Notes under the pieces: model-generated
Database searches by the model: none
Told to the model about the DNA's origin: nothing
Seen by the model: the letters and a program-made list of their open reading frames with translations, nothing else
Source: JAJDIA01 sp031555145
GTDB lineage: Bacteria > Bacteroidota > Bacteroidia > Bacteroidales > Tannerellaceae
Direction of reading: 5' to 3'
DNA: 60,105 nt
Assembly (NCBI GenBank): GCA_031555145.1
Contig: JAVBUR010000073.1
Coordinates: 1-60,105, forward strand
Program-made: the position numbers and the translations under genes
Shown: positions 52,779 through 60,105 of the stretch, piece after piece
Layout of the letters: each line of letters opens with the position of its first letter
Numbering within the stretch: position 1 is the first letter of the stretch

Positions 52779-55664
52779 TTATTTTCCACAGATAGAAACA
52801 AACGGGCACCAGGCACAGGCTTTCCCCTGGGTCGTTTGACTGAATGGGATGGACGGATCGAACAATTCGTCCAGGCAACCCCGTAAGGCTACCTCATAGT
52901 CATCGGCATATACGGCAAAATCAGTAACCGGGTTTGATTGCCCGCGTGCGATATGCTGATAGATAGTAGGATCAAAGTCCTGGTCGAACAACGTACGCAT
53001 ATAGTAGATCCCTGGTTGGATCGGTTTAGTTGCTCCTTCGGGTAGCTGCCGGTACATCCATCCGTACATAAAGACCTGCATCACGGCTTTGGCCCGGTCT
53101 TTTTCTTCCTTGTCGAACAGGCTCTCCACCGTAGTGAAGGAAGTCGTGCCTTTCCCACTCTTATAGTCGATCAGACGCAACACACCGCCTACCTCGTCAA
53201 TACGGTCGATAAACCCTTTCAGTTGTACTTCCGTTCCGTCGGTAAGCGTGAACAGGCTGCTGATCCGCTTTTCTGATTCCCAATAGGTAAAAGGCGTCAA
53301 CCGCCCATCGCGTTCGAACACCTTGACGGCATACTTACGGATCATCTCCCCCTCAAGGTAACGCTGACCAGTTAGCGGGGCAGTCTTCGCGTTCTTGAAG
53401 AACAGTTCGGCAAAGGCCTGTTGAATCACTTGCGTCATCTGTTCCTTATCCTGCCGGATCAGCTTCAGCAGGTCGGCAGTCACTATATTTCGGCATAGCG
53501 GTTTATATAAGACCTCCAATACTTTATGGAGGATACTGCCGAATGTGCTGCTTTCAAGTGTTTCACTCACCTCCTCCTCTTCCTGCACCTTCTCTACCAC
53601 TGAAAAATAGAATTTCAAGGGACAATCCAGATAGGTATTTACCGTACTGGCGGATAGAGCACGACTGCCTCCCCGGTGGAATTCAGCCAGCTTGCGCATC
53701 ACCTCTTCCGTCTTCCGGACTTCCACGACCGGAGATTTGGAAGAGGCCACGTTATAGACAATCAACTTATCCTGCAACGGCACATTGTAATGATAGCGCA
53801 GTTGGTGGATGTACCGGCTCACCTCCCCCGTCTGCAAGCCACCACTACGGGTATCATACAGCAGGCTGACATGACTGGCGCGGTAGATCAGGCGATAAAA
53901 GTGATACGCCCATACGCTATCCTGATGTTCATACGTCGGCAAGCCGAAGCCCCGACGCAAGTTATAGGGTATAAACGAGCCGGCTGTGTGATGGGAAGGG
54001 AAGGTCCCTTCGTTCACCGACAGGATAATCAGGCGATCGAAATCAAGCGCACGTGTTTCCAACACCCCCATAATCTGCAGACCGGCCAGCGGTTCGCCAC
54101 GGAAAGGAATCGTAATACTGTCGGTAGCCCGTTTCACCAACCGGAAACAAGTTTCGATACGCATCTCTACGCCCGACTCGCGCATCACTTCCCGCATCCG
54201 GTTTACTGTCGTATAATAATGAAAGATAAATTCCTGTTCGATATCCCGTGTCGTAAGCCGGGCGGCTTCTTCCGTCTCGTCGTCGCCGGCATCCATGCCG
54301 ATGATCCGGCTGAGTGATTCCAGCACACGGATCAGATAGCCCATAAAGTCGTCCACCGTATCGACAGGCGTAAATAGTTCACGTAACAAAGGCGTCTGCG
54401 CCAATTCGCCAAAACCGATATAGATACGATTGCGCGCAATGATGTCCTGTACCAACGCTCCGATCTGTTCAGCAGCCGTGCCACTGATATACCGGTGATT
54501 CAACACCGGCAGCACATCCCGGAAATAAAACTGTGGCATACGGTCTTTATACCGCACATTCCGTTGTAGGTTCAGGATATATTCCATCAGCGAGGCTACG
54601 GGTGTTCCGGCAAGCGGATATCCCATTGTAACGTTCACATTCTTGATTTGCTCCGGAATGGAATTCAATACGGGAATAAGCAAATGTTCATCCGGCAACA
54701 CCAAAGCAGTGCGTAAAGCCGATGCCTCATTCAGCTCGCCCTTGGCGCATAACTCGTCCAACAACGAACAGACATGCTTCGCCTGCCCGACAGCCGACGG
54801 AATACCGATCACTTCAATCTGCGGTTCAGTGGGTCGTTCCTCCGGCAAGGTGTAATAAGAAGGGAACTGCCGCTGGTTCGATTCCACAAAACGCCAGGTG
54901 CGGTTCTGCGGATCGTTGACTTTCGGGGATGCATAGTCCCAGTAAAAGTCAGCCATGCCCCGTTGTTTCAATTCGAGCAATAACCGTTCTTCTGATGTCG
55001 ATAAGGCATTCAATCCGACAAAGACAACCTTATCATACGGCAGTTCATAATCCGTACCCGTCTTCAGCGATTCAGCCACTTCGCGGAAGATCATACCTTC
55101 ATACCCTTTGCCTTCCGCCGCAATTGTATCCTGCAGTTCGGTGTACAGGTCATACAGTATCTCCCATACTTCGAGGAATTGCCGCTCATTATCCGACTGC
55201 CCGCGTGGTGAGAACGAAGACCAGAACATACGGATAGCCGCTATCTGATTCTCCGTCAAAAAAGAATAATCCTGCTCCAACTCACGCAAGTCGGTCACAT
55301 TCCGGAAAAGCATACGAGCGTCCGCCATATACTTATCCACATCATCAAAGTCATTCAGCAACATCTCGCCCCAATACAGGAAATCATCGAATGATTCCGT
55401 CGTCCCACTCTTCCGTACATAGATCGCATACAAGGTAAACAGCAGGTGGATACGATCCGCCGGTTGCTTCCGGCTCATTTGCCCGAACAGGTCATTGATC
55501 GTCAAGACAGTCGGAGAGAACAAGGGTTGGTCGGACAACTCGGAGAGATACTTTTTAAAGAACAATCCGGCGCGCCGGTTGGGAAACACAAATGCCAACC
55601 GGGCGATCTTCGGACCGTATGCTTCATAAAAAAGAGAGGCAATCTGTTGCAGAAAAGGCGTCAT
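52779..55664 (-). CDS. AddB-like PD-(D/E)XK nuclease
   Basis: A 961-residue protein like the AddB subunit of AddAB-type helicase-nucleases for double-strand break processing. The N-terminal part (FVFPNRRAGLFFKKYL) is a helicase-like fold without an obvious Walker lysine. The C-terminal nuclease has LRLIDYKSGKG (the D-x-K core) and an iron-sulfur set of four Cys: DCPLKFYF plus CAWCPFVSIC at the end. The AddA helicase partner is not adjacent on either side. The start overlaps the stop of the aldo/keto reductase gene as ATGA. Confidence 0.85.
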   Translation of the reverse strand: MTPFLQQIASLFYEAYGPKIARLAFVFPNRRAGLFFKKYLSELSDQPLFSPTVLTINDLFGQMSRKQPADRIHLLFTLYAIYVRKSGTTESFDDFLYWGEMLLNDFDDVDKYMADARMLFRNVTDLRELEQDYSFLTENQIAAIRMFWSSFSPRGQSDNERQFLEVWEILYDLYTELQDTIAAEGKGYEGMIFREVAESLKTGTDYELPYDKVVFVGLNALSTSEERLLLELKQRGMADFYWDYASPKVNDPQNRTWRFVESNQRQFPSYYTLPEERPTEPQIEVIGIPSAVGQAKHVCSLLDELCAKGELNEASALRTALVLPDEHLLIPVLNSIPEQIKNVNVTMGYPLAGTPVASLMEYILNLQRNVRYKDRMPQFYFRDVLPVLNHRYISGTAAEQIGALVQDIIARNRIYIGFGELAQTPLLRELFTPVDTVDDFMGYLIRVLESLSRIIGMDAGDDETEEAARLTTRDIEQEFIFHYYTTVNRMREVMRESGVEMRIETCFRLVKRATDSITIPFRGEPLAGLQIMGVLETRALDFDRLIILSVNEGTFPSHHTAGSFIPYNLRRGFGLPTYEHQDSVWAYHFYRLIYRASHVSLLYDTRSGGLQTGEVSRYIHQLRYHYNVPLQDKLIVYNVASSKSPVVEVRKTEEVMRKLAEFHRGGSRALSASTVNTYLDCPLKFYFSVVEKVQEEEEVSETLESSTFGSILHKVLEVLYKPLCRNIVTADLLKLIRQDKEQMTQVIQQAFAELFFKNAKTAPLTGQRYLEGEMIRKYAVKVFERDGRLTPFTYWESEKRISSLFTLTDGTEVQLKGFIDRIDEVGGVLRLIDYKSGKGTTSFTTVESLFDKEEKDRAKAVMQVFMYGWMYRQLPEGATKPIQPGIYYMRTLFDQDFDPTIYQHIARGQSNPVTDFAVYADDYEVALRGCLDELFDPSIPFSQTTQGKACAWCPFVSICGK

Positions 55665-56665
55665 GGTCTGTTCTTCAGGATCCCTTCGATCAGTTCAAGT
55701 TCATCCGGGGTAAAGGATGTATGATGTAATGTATGCAGGTTATCCATCAACTGTTCTACCGAACTGGCGCCGATGATCAGGCTCGTCACCCGTTCGTCTT
55801 TCAATATCCAGGCTAACGCCATTTCGGCCAGTGTCTGTCCGCGTCCGGCAGCCACGTCATTCAGCTGGCGTACCTTTTCGACCGCTTCCGCAGTCACCTG
55901 CGATACCTTTAAATGTCCGGTTGATTTAGCCGCACGCGAATCGGCCGGAATACCATGCAAATATTTGTTCGTCAACAGACCTTGTTCCAGCGGAGAAAAA
56001 GCGATCAAACCAACTCCCTCTTCCTTCAGTAGCGGCAACAGCTCGGGCTCCGGCCGGCGGTCGAACATGGAATAGCGTGCCTGGTGAATCAAGCAGGGCA
56101 CTTTATGTTCTTTCAACACAGCCAGTGCTGCCTTTGTCTGCTCAGCATTATAATTGGAGATACCCACATAGAGTGCCTTCCCCTGACGGACAATGTCCGC
56201 CAGCGCACCCATCGTTTCTTCGATCGGCGTTTCAGGATCCGGTCGGTGCGAGTAGAAGATATCCACATAGTCCAACCCCATCCGTTTCAAACTTTGGTCG
56301 AGGCTTGCCATCAGATACTTCCGGCTGCCCCATTCGCCATACGGTCCGGGCCACATATCGTAACCGGCCTTCGATGAGATGATCAGTTCGTCCCGATAAG
56401 CGCCGAGTCCCTTCTTCAGGATACGCCCGAAGTTTTCTTCCGCCGAGCCGTACACCGGCCCGTAGTTATTCGCCAGGTCGAAGTGCGTGATCCCGTTATC
56501 AAACGCTGCATGGGCTATCTTGATATAGTTTTCAAACACATCCACGCTGCCGAAGTTATGCCAGAGCCCCAGAGCTATCACCGGCAGTTTGATGCCGCTC
56601 CGACCGCATCGCCGAAAGCTCATTCCGGCTTCATATCGCTTCTCATTCGCTTTGTAGTATTCCAT
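55661..56665 (-). CDS. Aldo/keto reductase, YghZ-like
   Basis: A 334-residue NADPH-dependent reductase with a TIM barrel. The tetrad is seen: D in HFDLANNYG with the catalytic Tyr, K in IISSKAGYD, and H in FYSHRPD. GPYGEWGSRKYLMASLDQSLKRMGLDYVD and SPLEQGLLTNKYL are typical of the YghZ (L-glyceraldehyde 3-phosphate reductase) branch. The substrate is inferred only from family. It is transcribed first, ahead of the AddB-like gene, with a TACCTTTG box upstream. Confidence 0.9.
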   Translation of the reverse strand: MEYYKANEKRYEAGMSFRRCGRSGIKLPVIALGLWHNFGSVDVFENYIKIAHAAFDNGITHFDLANNYGPVYGSAEENFGRILKKGLGAYRDELIISSKAGYDMWPGPYGEWGSRKYLMASLDQSLKRMGLDYVDIFYSHRPDPETPIEETMGALADIVRQGKALYVGISNYNAEQTKAALAVLKEHKVPCLIHQARYSMFDRRPEPELLPLLKEEGVGLIAFSPLEQGLLTNKYLHGIPADSRAAKSTGHLKVSQVTAEAVEKVRQLNDVAAGRGQTLAEMALAWILKDERVTSLIIGASSVEQLMDNLHTLHHTSFTPDELELIEGILKNRP

Positions 56666-56692
56666 ATCCTGTCTGTTTTAGATCGTTTCAGA

Positions 56693-56700
56693 CAAAGGTA
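56693..56700 (-). promoter_or_regulatory. Promoter -7 box for the reductase-nuclease operon
   Basis: The minus strand reads TACCTTTG, an exact consensus match, 27 nt upstream of the ATG. Confidence 0.6.
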
Positions 56701-56783
56701 AGAGAAAAACCATTTTACTAGCAGGAGTTCTCCATATTTCTATGTATTTTTACAACAATACTTACAGATTAAACAGACACGAT

Positions 56784-57605
56784 ATGAAAAGGATCATACT
56801 GCTACTGCTTGCCTTCTTCCCGCTTCTTGGCTGGGCCACTGCCCAGAGTGGCGATATCCTGATATGGGAAGGTGATACGCTCACCATGTTCTCAAATCCG
56901 CTAGAACAAAGGGATGATATAGAAGAATTGAGAAAGAATTTATCCATGCAACCAGATTTCGACAACTGGCATACTGCCTGTTGGAGAGGATACGTAGCTG
57001 AATGGACACTTACTGACAACGAGCTCTACCTCACCAATATCTATAATTGTTATCACTACCGGGGAGGTGTCAAAGCCGACCTGGCTGCACTCTTCGGGCA
57101 GGACAAACTGGTTGACGGCAGACTTCGCGCCGACTGGGTTACAGAAGAGTTATTCACTGCGGAAGGCGAATGCCTGTATAACTTCTATATCGGGTATTCA
57201 GCTATTTATGAAAAAGAGACGGCGCTGGATATACAAAAAGGCAAGTTGGTCAATTATACCATTTATGACAACTCCAAGACATACAAGTCCAAATTGACGC
57301 ATCAGAATGAGGCCTTAGTCCGCTTCATTGCCAGCCACATCAATTGGGCAAAAACGCCTCCTGCCGATAAAAGAGTGATCTTTACATGCAGGACCGGCAC
57401 AACACCCAAGCCCATAGACATTAAAATCGTACGCGGTTGCGATGATGAAGCCTACAATCAGGAAGCGCTGCGGGTGATCAATCTAATATCAGACTGGGAG
57501 GTGATATACCAACGAGGCGAATACCAACACCAGATATGGACCATCCCCGTGAGTTTCTCGCAAAGTGTAAAAGACAAGTATTTCATCCAACCCTACAACG
57601 ATTAA
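56784..57605 (+). CDS. Secreted protein with a TonB C-terminal-like domain
   Basis: About 273 residues with a signal peptide (IILLLLAFFPLLGWATA-QSG). The middle is not recognised. The last 65 residues (PKPIDIKIVRGCDDEAYNQEALRVINLISDW, then a QIWTIPVSF strand) look like the C-terminal domain of TonB, which touches outer-membrane receptors. There is no membrane anchor or proline linker, so it is not a normal energy-transducing TonB. The ATG at 56784 is preferred over an earlier in-frame start at 56742. It precedes two outer-membrane protein genes. Confidence 0.65.
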   Translation: MKRIILLLLAFFPLLGWATAQSGDILIWEGDTLTMFSNPLEQRDDIEELRKNLSMQPDFDNWHTACWRGYVAEWTLTDNELYLTNIYNCYHYRGGVKADLAALFGQDKLVDGRLRADWVTEELFTAEGECLYNFYIGYSAIYEKETALDIQKGKLVNYTIYDNSKTYKSKLTHQNEALVRFIASHINWAKTPPADKRVIFTCRTGTTPKPIDIKIVRGCDDEAYNQEALRVINLISDWEVIYQRGEYQHQIWTIPVSFSQSVKDKYFIQPYND

Positions 57606-57668
57606 ACTTTCCCTTTTTTTAGTTGTTTTACTTTAAACAGATATTCAGATTAGTAAAGTGAAACATCT

Positions 57669-58688
57669 ATGCGAACGATTATAGCAGCTATTGCCCTCAT
57701 TTGTCTTTTTACGTCCTTGCCCGTCCGCGCACAAGGGGATGCCGGCGTCAAGATCATTCCCGGACAGGGGGATTTGTACCATAACGCACGCCACCTCAAC
57801 AATCCGTACCTGCTTCCCCTTTGGGGTAAGAAGTTGGGGGCGAGAGGATTCTTGCTTCCCTACCCTGTCGGGATCATGGTCAATGGATATGTCAGTTCAC
57901 AAGACGTCACCATCTCCGACCTCTCCATCGGCATCAACGACAACCCGATGGTATCGCTCGACGGTGTGGTCGGCTTCAGTGACGTGACGGCCAGTGTACA
58001 GAACCTGAACTTCCGTACCGATCTCTGGGTACTGCCTTTCCTCGATGTCTATGGCATCTTCGGTACGGCGTCAGTACAAACCAAAGTCGGTATCGGCAGC
58101 ATTATGGGAAAATCGGTTGATTATCATACGGAAGCCGACTTCAACGGGTATGTCTATGGTGTGGGTGCGATGCTGACAGGCGGTATCCGGTCGATCTTCT
58201 TCTCATTCGACATCAGTAAGGTCTGGACACATCTCGACAAACTGGCCGACAACAACAGCGCCGTCAATATGGGTATCCGCACCGGTTATGTGTTCCACTT
58301 CCAAGACAATCCGGAAAAGAACATCTCCGCCTGGACCGGGGTCACCCGCCTCTACCTGTCCAATACGACGGAAGGAACAATCGACCTCTCGGAGGTGGTA
58401 CCTAACTTCGGCGATAACTACCAACAGACCGACTGGTACGAAGCCCTCGGCCCAACGACCCAATCGCTGGTAGACGACCTCGTATCCAAAGCCAAAGACC
58501 GGTTCGACGACAGCACGATCCACTACTCCCTCCAAAAGCGCCCGTCGCATAATTTCACCATGATACTGGGCGCCCAATACCAAATGAACCGCCACTGGCA
58601 GTTCCGCGTAGAGACCAACTTCCTCGGAGGGCGTAAATCCGGACTGTTGTCTGCCAACTACCGCTTCGGACTCTTTTCCGGAAAATAA
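57669..58688 (+). CDS. Outer-membrane beta-barrel protein of unknown function
   Basis: 339 residues with a signal peptide (LPVRA-QGD). The body is made of amphipathic strands with aromatic belts, ending RFGLF-SGK, suggesting a barrel of about 10-14 strands. I do not recognise the family with certainty; it may match a lipid A or porin-like group. It is translated just 3 nt ahead of the BamA/TamA-like gene, so they probably function together in the outer membrane. Confidence 0.65.
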   Translation: MRTIIAAIALICLFTSLPVRAQGDAGVKIIPGQGDLYHNARHLNNPYLLPLWGKKLGARGFLLPYPVGIMVNGYVSSQDVTISDLSIGINDNPMVSLDGVVGFSDVTASVQNLNFRTDLWVLPFLDVYGIFGTASVQTKVGIGSIMGKSVDYHTEADFNGYVYGVGAMLTGGIRSIFFSFDISKVWTHLDKLADNNSAVNMGIRTGYVFHFQDNPEKNISAWTGVTRLYLSNTTEGTIDLSEVVPNFGDNYQQTDWYEALGPTTQSLVDDLVSKAKDRFDDSTIHYSLQKRPSHNFTMILGAQYQMNRHWQFRVETNFLGGRKSGLLSANYRFGLFSGK

Positions 58689-58691
58689 TAT

Positions 58692-59921
58692 ATGCACCCC
58701 CTCATGAAATCTACATTTATATATATAGGGTTAATCATTACAGGAATGGCTGCCTGCCAGATCACTTTGGCCCAGTCGCCAGTCCAGTCACCGGATCAGA
58801 CTCTTACCCAGGCGCCCGCCCAGTCTCCACCTGATTCAACCGTCCACCTGAGCTGGTTGAAACGTTACCAGGCCCGGAATGCCGAACGGGAAAAAGAAGG
58901 GAAATTGCTGGTCACTCCGGTGCTCGGTCCCGGTTACACACCGGAAATGGGCTTCTCGATTGCCGGCGGAGCCTTGTTGTCATTCAAAACGGATCGTACG
59001 GATTCGTTACTACATCGCTCGTCATTCCCTGTAACAGTGGGGTTCAGCAGCAAAGGAGCCCTCTTCGTATCGTCCAAAATGGCGACCTACTGGATGCACG
59101 ACAAACTGCGCGTCAATGCCGACGTCTGGTTCAAAAGCATGCCGGATAATTATTTCGGTATCGGCTACGACAACGGCGAGCATGTAGCTAAATCAGACTC
59201 CACCACGGCCTACGACCGCCTCTGGTTCCAGGTCAACCCCCAGGTATTCTGGAAAATAAAGCCCGGCATGTTTGTGGGAGGTGCCGTGGATGTGAACTAT
59301 ACCCACGGCAGTGATCCGTCAGCCGGTGTAGCCGCCGACCCGAACTATATCGCCTACAACGACAAGCCCTTCAACGCCGGGATAGGCACCCACTACATGA
59401 TCGACACCCGCGACGTCCCCGTCAACGCCTGGAAAGGCTGGTACCTGTTGACGCAGCTCATGATCTACGGCCATTACCTCGGCGGACAAAACAACTACCA
59501 GGTCGTCAACCTCGACGCCCGCCACTACATCCGCGTACACAAACCGGGACAAACCCTCGCCCTCCAACTCCGGGGCCGTTTTACCTCCGGTAATGTCCCC
59601 TACGGCGAAATGTCACAACTCGGCACCCCGTTCGACCTCCGTGGTTACCTATGGGGACAATATCGCGACAAGAACATGTTTTTCGGTATCGCCGAATATC
59701 GCCACTCTTTCTATAAACGGAACGGTGAACGCAGCCGTCACTCCGCCATTGCCTGGATGGGCGCCGGTTCCATTGCCCCCGACTGGGAATTCAACCAATG
59801 GCTGCCCAACTTCGGTATCGGCTACCGCCTCGAAGTACAACCCCGTATGGCCATCCGTCTCGATCTCGGCTTCGGCAAAAACTCCCAAGGCTTCTACTTC
59901 AACTTCAATGAAGCATTTTAA
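58692..59921 (+). CDS. BamA/TamA-family outer-membrane protein
   Basis: 409 residues with a signal peptide (IGLIITGMAACQITLAQ), a repetitive linker rich in Gln-Ser-Pro (about 29-47), then a C-terminal barrel like the surface-antigen domain of Omp85 proteins. The VTPVLGPGYTPEMGFSIAGGA start, RGYLWGQYRDKNM and the F-terminal last strand (YFNFNEAF) fit. No POTRA domains are present, so it is a short member. An alternative ATG is at 58704. A hairpin follows. Confidence 0.78.
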   Translation: MHPLMKSTFIYIGLIITGMAACQITLAQSPVQSPDQTLTQAPAQSPPDSTVHLSWLKRYQARNAEREKEGKLLVTPVLGPGYTPEMGFSIAGGALLSFKTDRTDSLLHRSSFPVTVGFSSKGALFVSSKMATYWMHDKLRVNADVWFKSMPDNYFGIGYDNGEHVAKSDSTTAYDRLWFQVNPQVFWKIKPGMFVGGAVDVNYTHGSDPSAGVAADPNYIAYNDKPFNAGIGTHYMIDTRDVPVNAWKGWYLLTQLMIYGHYLGGQNNYQVVNLDARHYIRVHKPGQTLALQLRGRFTSGNVPYGEMSQLGTPFDLRGYLWGQYRDKNMFFGIAEYRHSFYKRNGERSRHSAIAWMGAGSIAPDWEFNQWLPNFGIGYRLEVQPRMAIRLDLGFGKNSQGFYFNFNEAF

Positions 59922-59956
59922 TCACGGAGCCATAACCAAACATCCTAAACACGCAT

Positions 59957-59984
59957 AGTTTCAGATTTGTCCGAATCTGAAGCT
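59957..59984 (+). terminator. Probable terminator after the BamA/TamA-like gene
   Basis: AGTTTCAGATT pairs with AATCTGAAGCT (11 bp, one G-U) around a 6-nt loop, followed by ATTTGCC. The T run is weak, so the assignment is tentative. Confidence 0.55.
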
Positions 59985-60012
59985 ATTTGCCACGACACAG
60001 CTACCAGCAATA

Positions 60013-60105
60013 GTTTCATTAGGATGAAACTGTTTGTTTCACCTATTGAAACTGCCTGTTTCACCGTTTGGAACTCGGAGTTTCACCCTATGAAACTAAA
60101 AGTTT
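60013..60105. repeat. 22-bp-period palindromic array (array iv, runs off the window)
   Basis: GTTTCA and TGAAAC alternate at 60013, 60025, 60036, 60047, 60058, 60069 (TGGAAC), 60080, 60091 and 60102, spaced 12 then 11 throughout. Gaps after GTTTCA are TTAGGA, CCTAT, CCGTT, CCCTA. Gaps after TGAAAC are TGTTT, TGCCT, TCGGA, TAAAA. Each half-site can pair with the one before or after it. The array is cut by the window end, so its full length is unknown. Confidence 0.85.

Noticed and set aside
56784..57605. A normal energy-transducing TonB
   Set aside because: The N-terminal hydrophobic segment looks cleavable and there is no proline-rich periplasmic linker.
60013..60105. Array iv as a CRISPR
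   Set aside because: Units are 22 bp with only 6-bp conserved halves and 5-nt gaps. There are no 20-40 nt spacers, no constant repeat of normal length, and no cas genes in the window.

Overview
The window reads as chromosomal DNA of a gut member of the Bacteroidales, most likely Parabacteroides. The genus is inference. The order rests on repeated promoter -7 boxes of the form TAnnTTTG upstream of about fifteen genes, AT-rich leaders without strong Shine-Dalgarno sites, a NUDIX-type AraR-like regulator, many secreted glycoside hydrolases, and family choices such as a long KamA, DUF4286, a propeller lipoprotein and hybrid histidine kinases.

Layout. 1-634: a dispersed repeat, a terminator and tRNA-Asp. 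635-6592: an aminotransferase, YqgE, a GH30 hydrolase and a leftward recR / glycosyltransferase / acetyltransferase operon. 6636-22168: a pentose and galactose block. A secreted GH51 arabinofuranosidase is divergent from galM, an MFS sugar porter, galK and a NUDIX-fold regulator (AraR type). Then come araD, araA and araB, transketolase, rpiB and a sodium/sugar symporter. Together they can release, import and burn L-arabinose and D-galactose, feeding D-xylulose 5-phosphate into the pentose phosphate pathway. 22192-28343: a lipoprotein phosphodiesterase, a ferritin-like protein, and an unusual receiver plus PEP-synthase-like protein divergent from NADP glutamate dehydrogenase. 28364-30807: a propeller lipoprotein, then ruvC with a DUF4286 gene.

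30825-32992 is a decayed accessory island beside tRNA-Ala. It holds an integrase N-terminal remnant, an orphan lipoprotein, a C10 protease C-terminal remnant, two repeat copies and a strikingly regular palindrome array. 32993-42639 carries a polysaccharide lyase-like gene, tRNA-Asn, lipB/mtgA, a 5'-nucleotidase-like lipoprotein, a GH78 enzyme with a TlpA-like thioredoxin, and engB. 41411-50639: an unknown gene, DUF2148 and a kamA operon, then two tandem histidine kinases whose sensor is a periplasmic binding-protein domain. 50780-60105: pyrBI, a flavin reductase-like gene, an AddB-like nuclease with an aldo/keto reductase, and three envelope genes.

The most interesting unexplained signal is a family of intergenic arrays (28364-28447, 32566-32660, 60013-60105, with a weaker relative at 13280-13366). 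Short half-sites of 6-7 bp alternate in orientation at an almost exact 11-bp pitch (22-bp period), separated by variable 4-6 nt gaps. Two loci share the same half-site theme and the third uses another sequence on the same grid. They are not CRISPR arrays, and I know of no named family that they fit.
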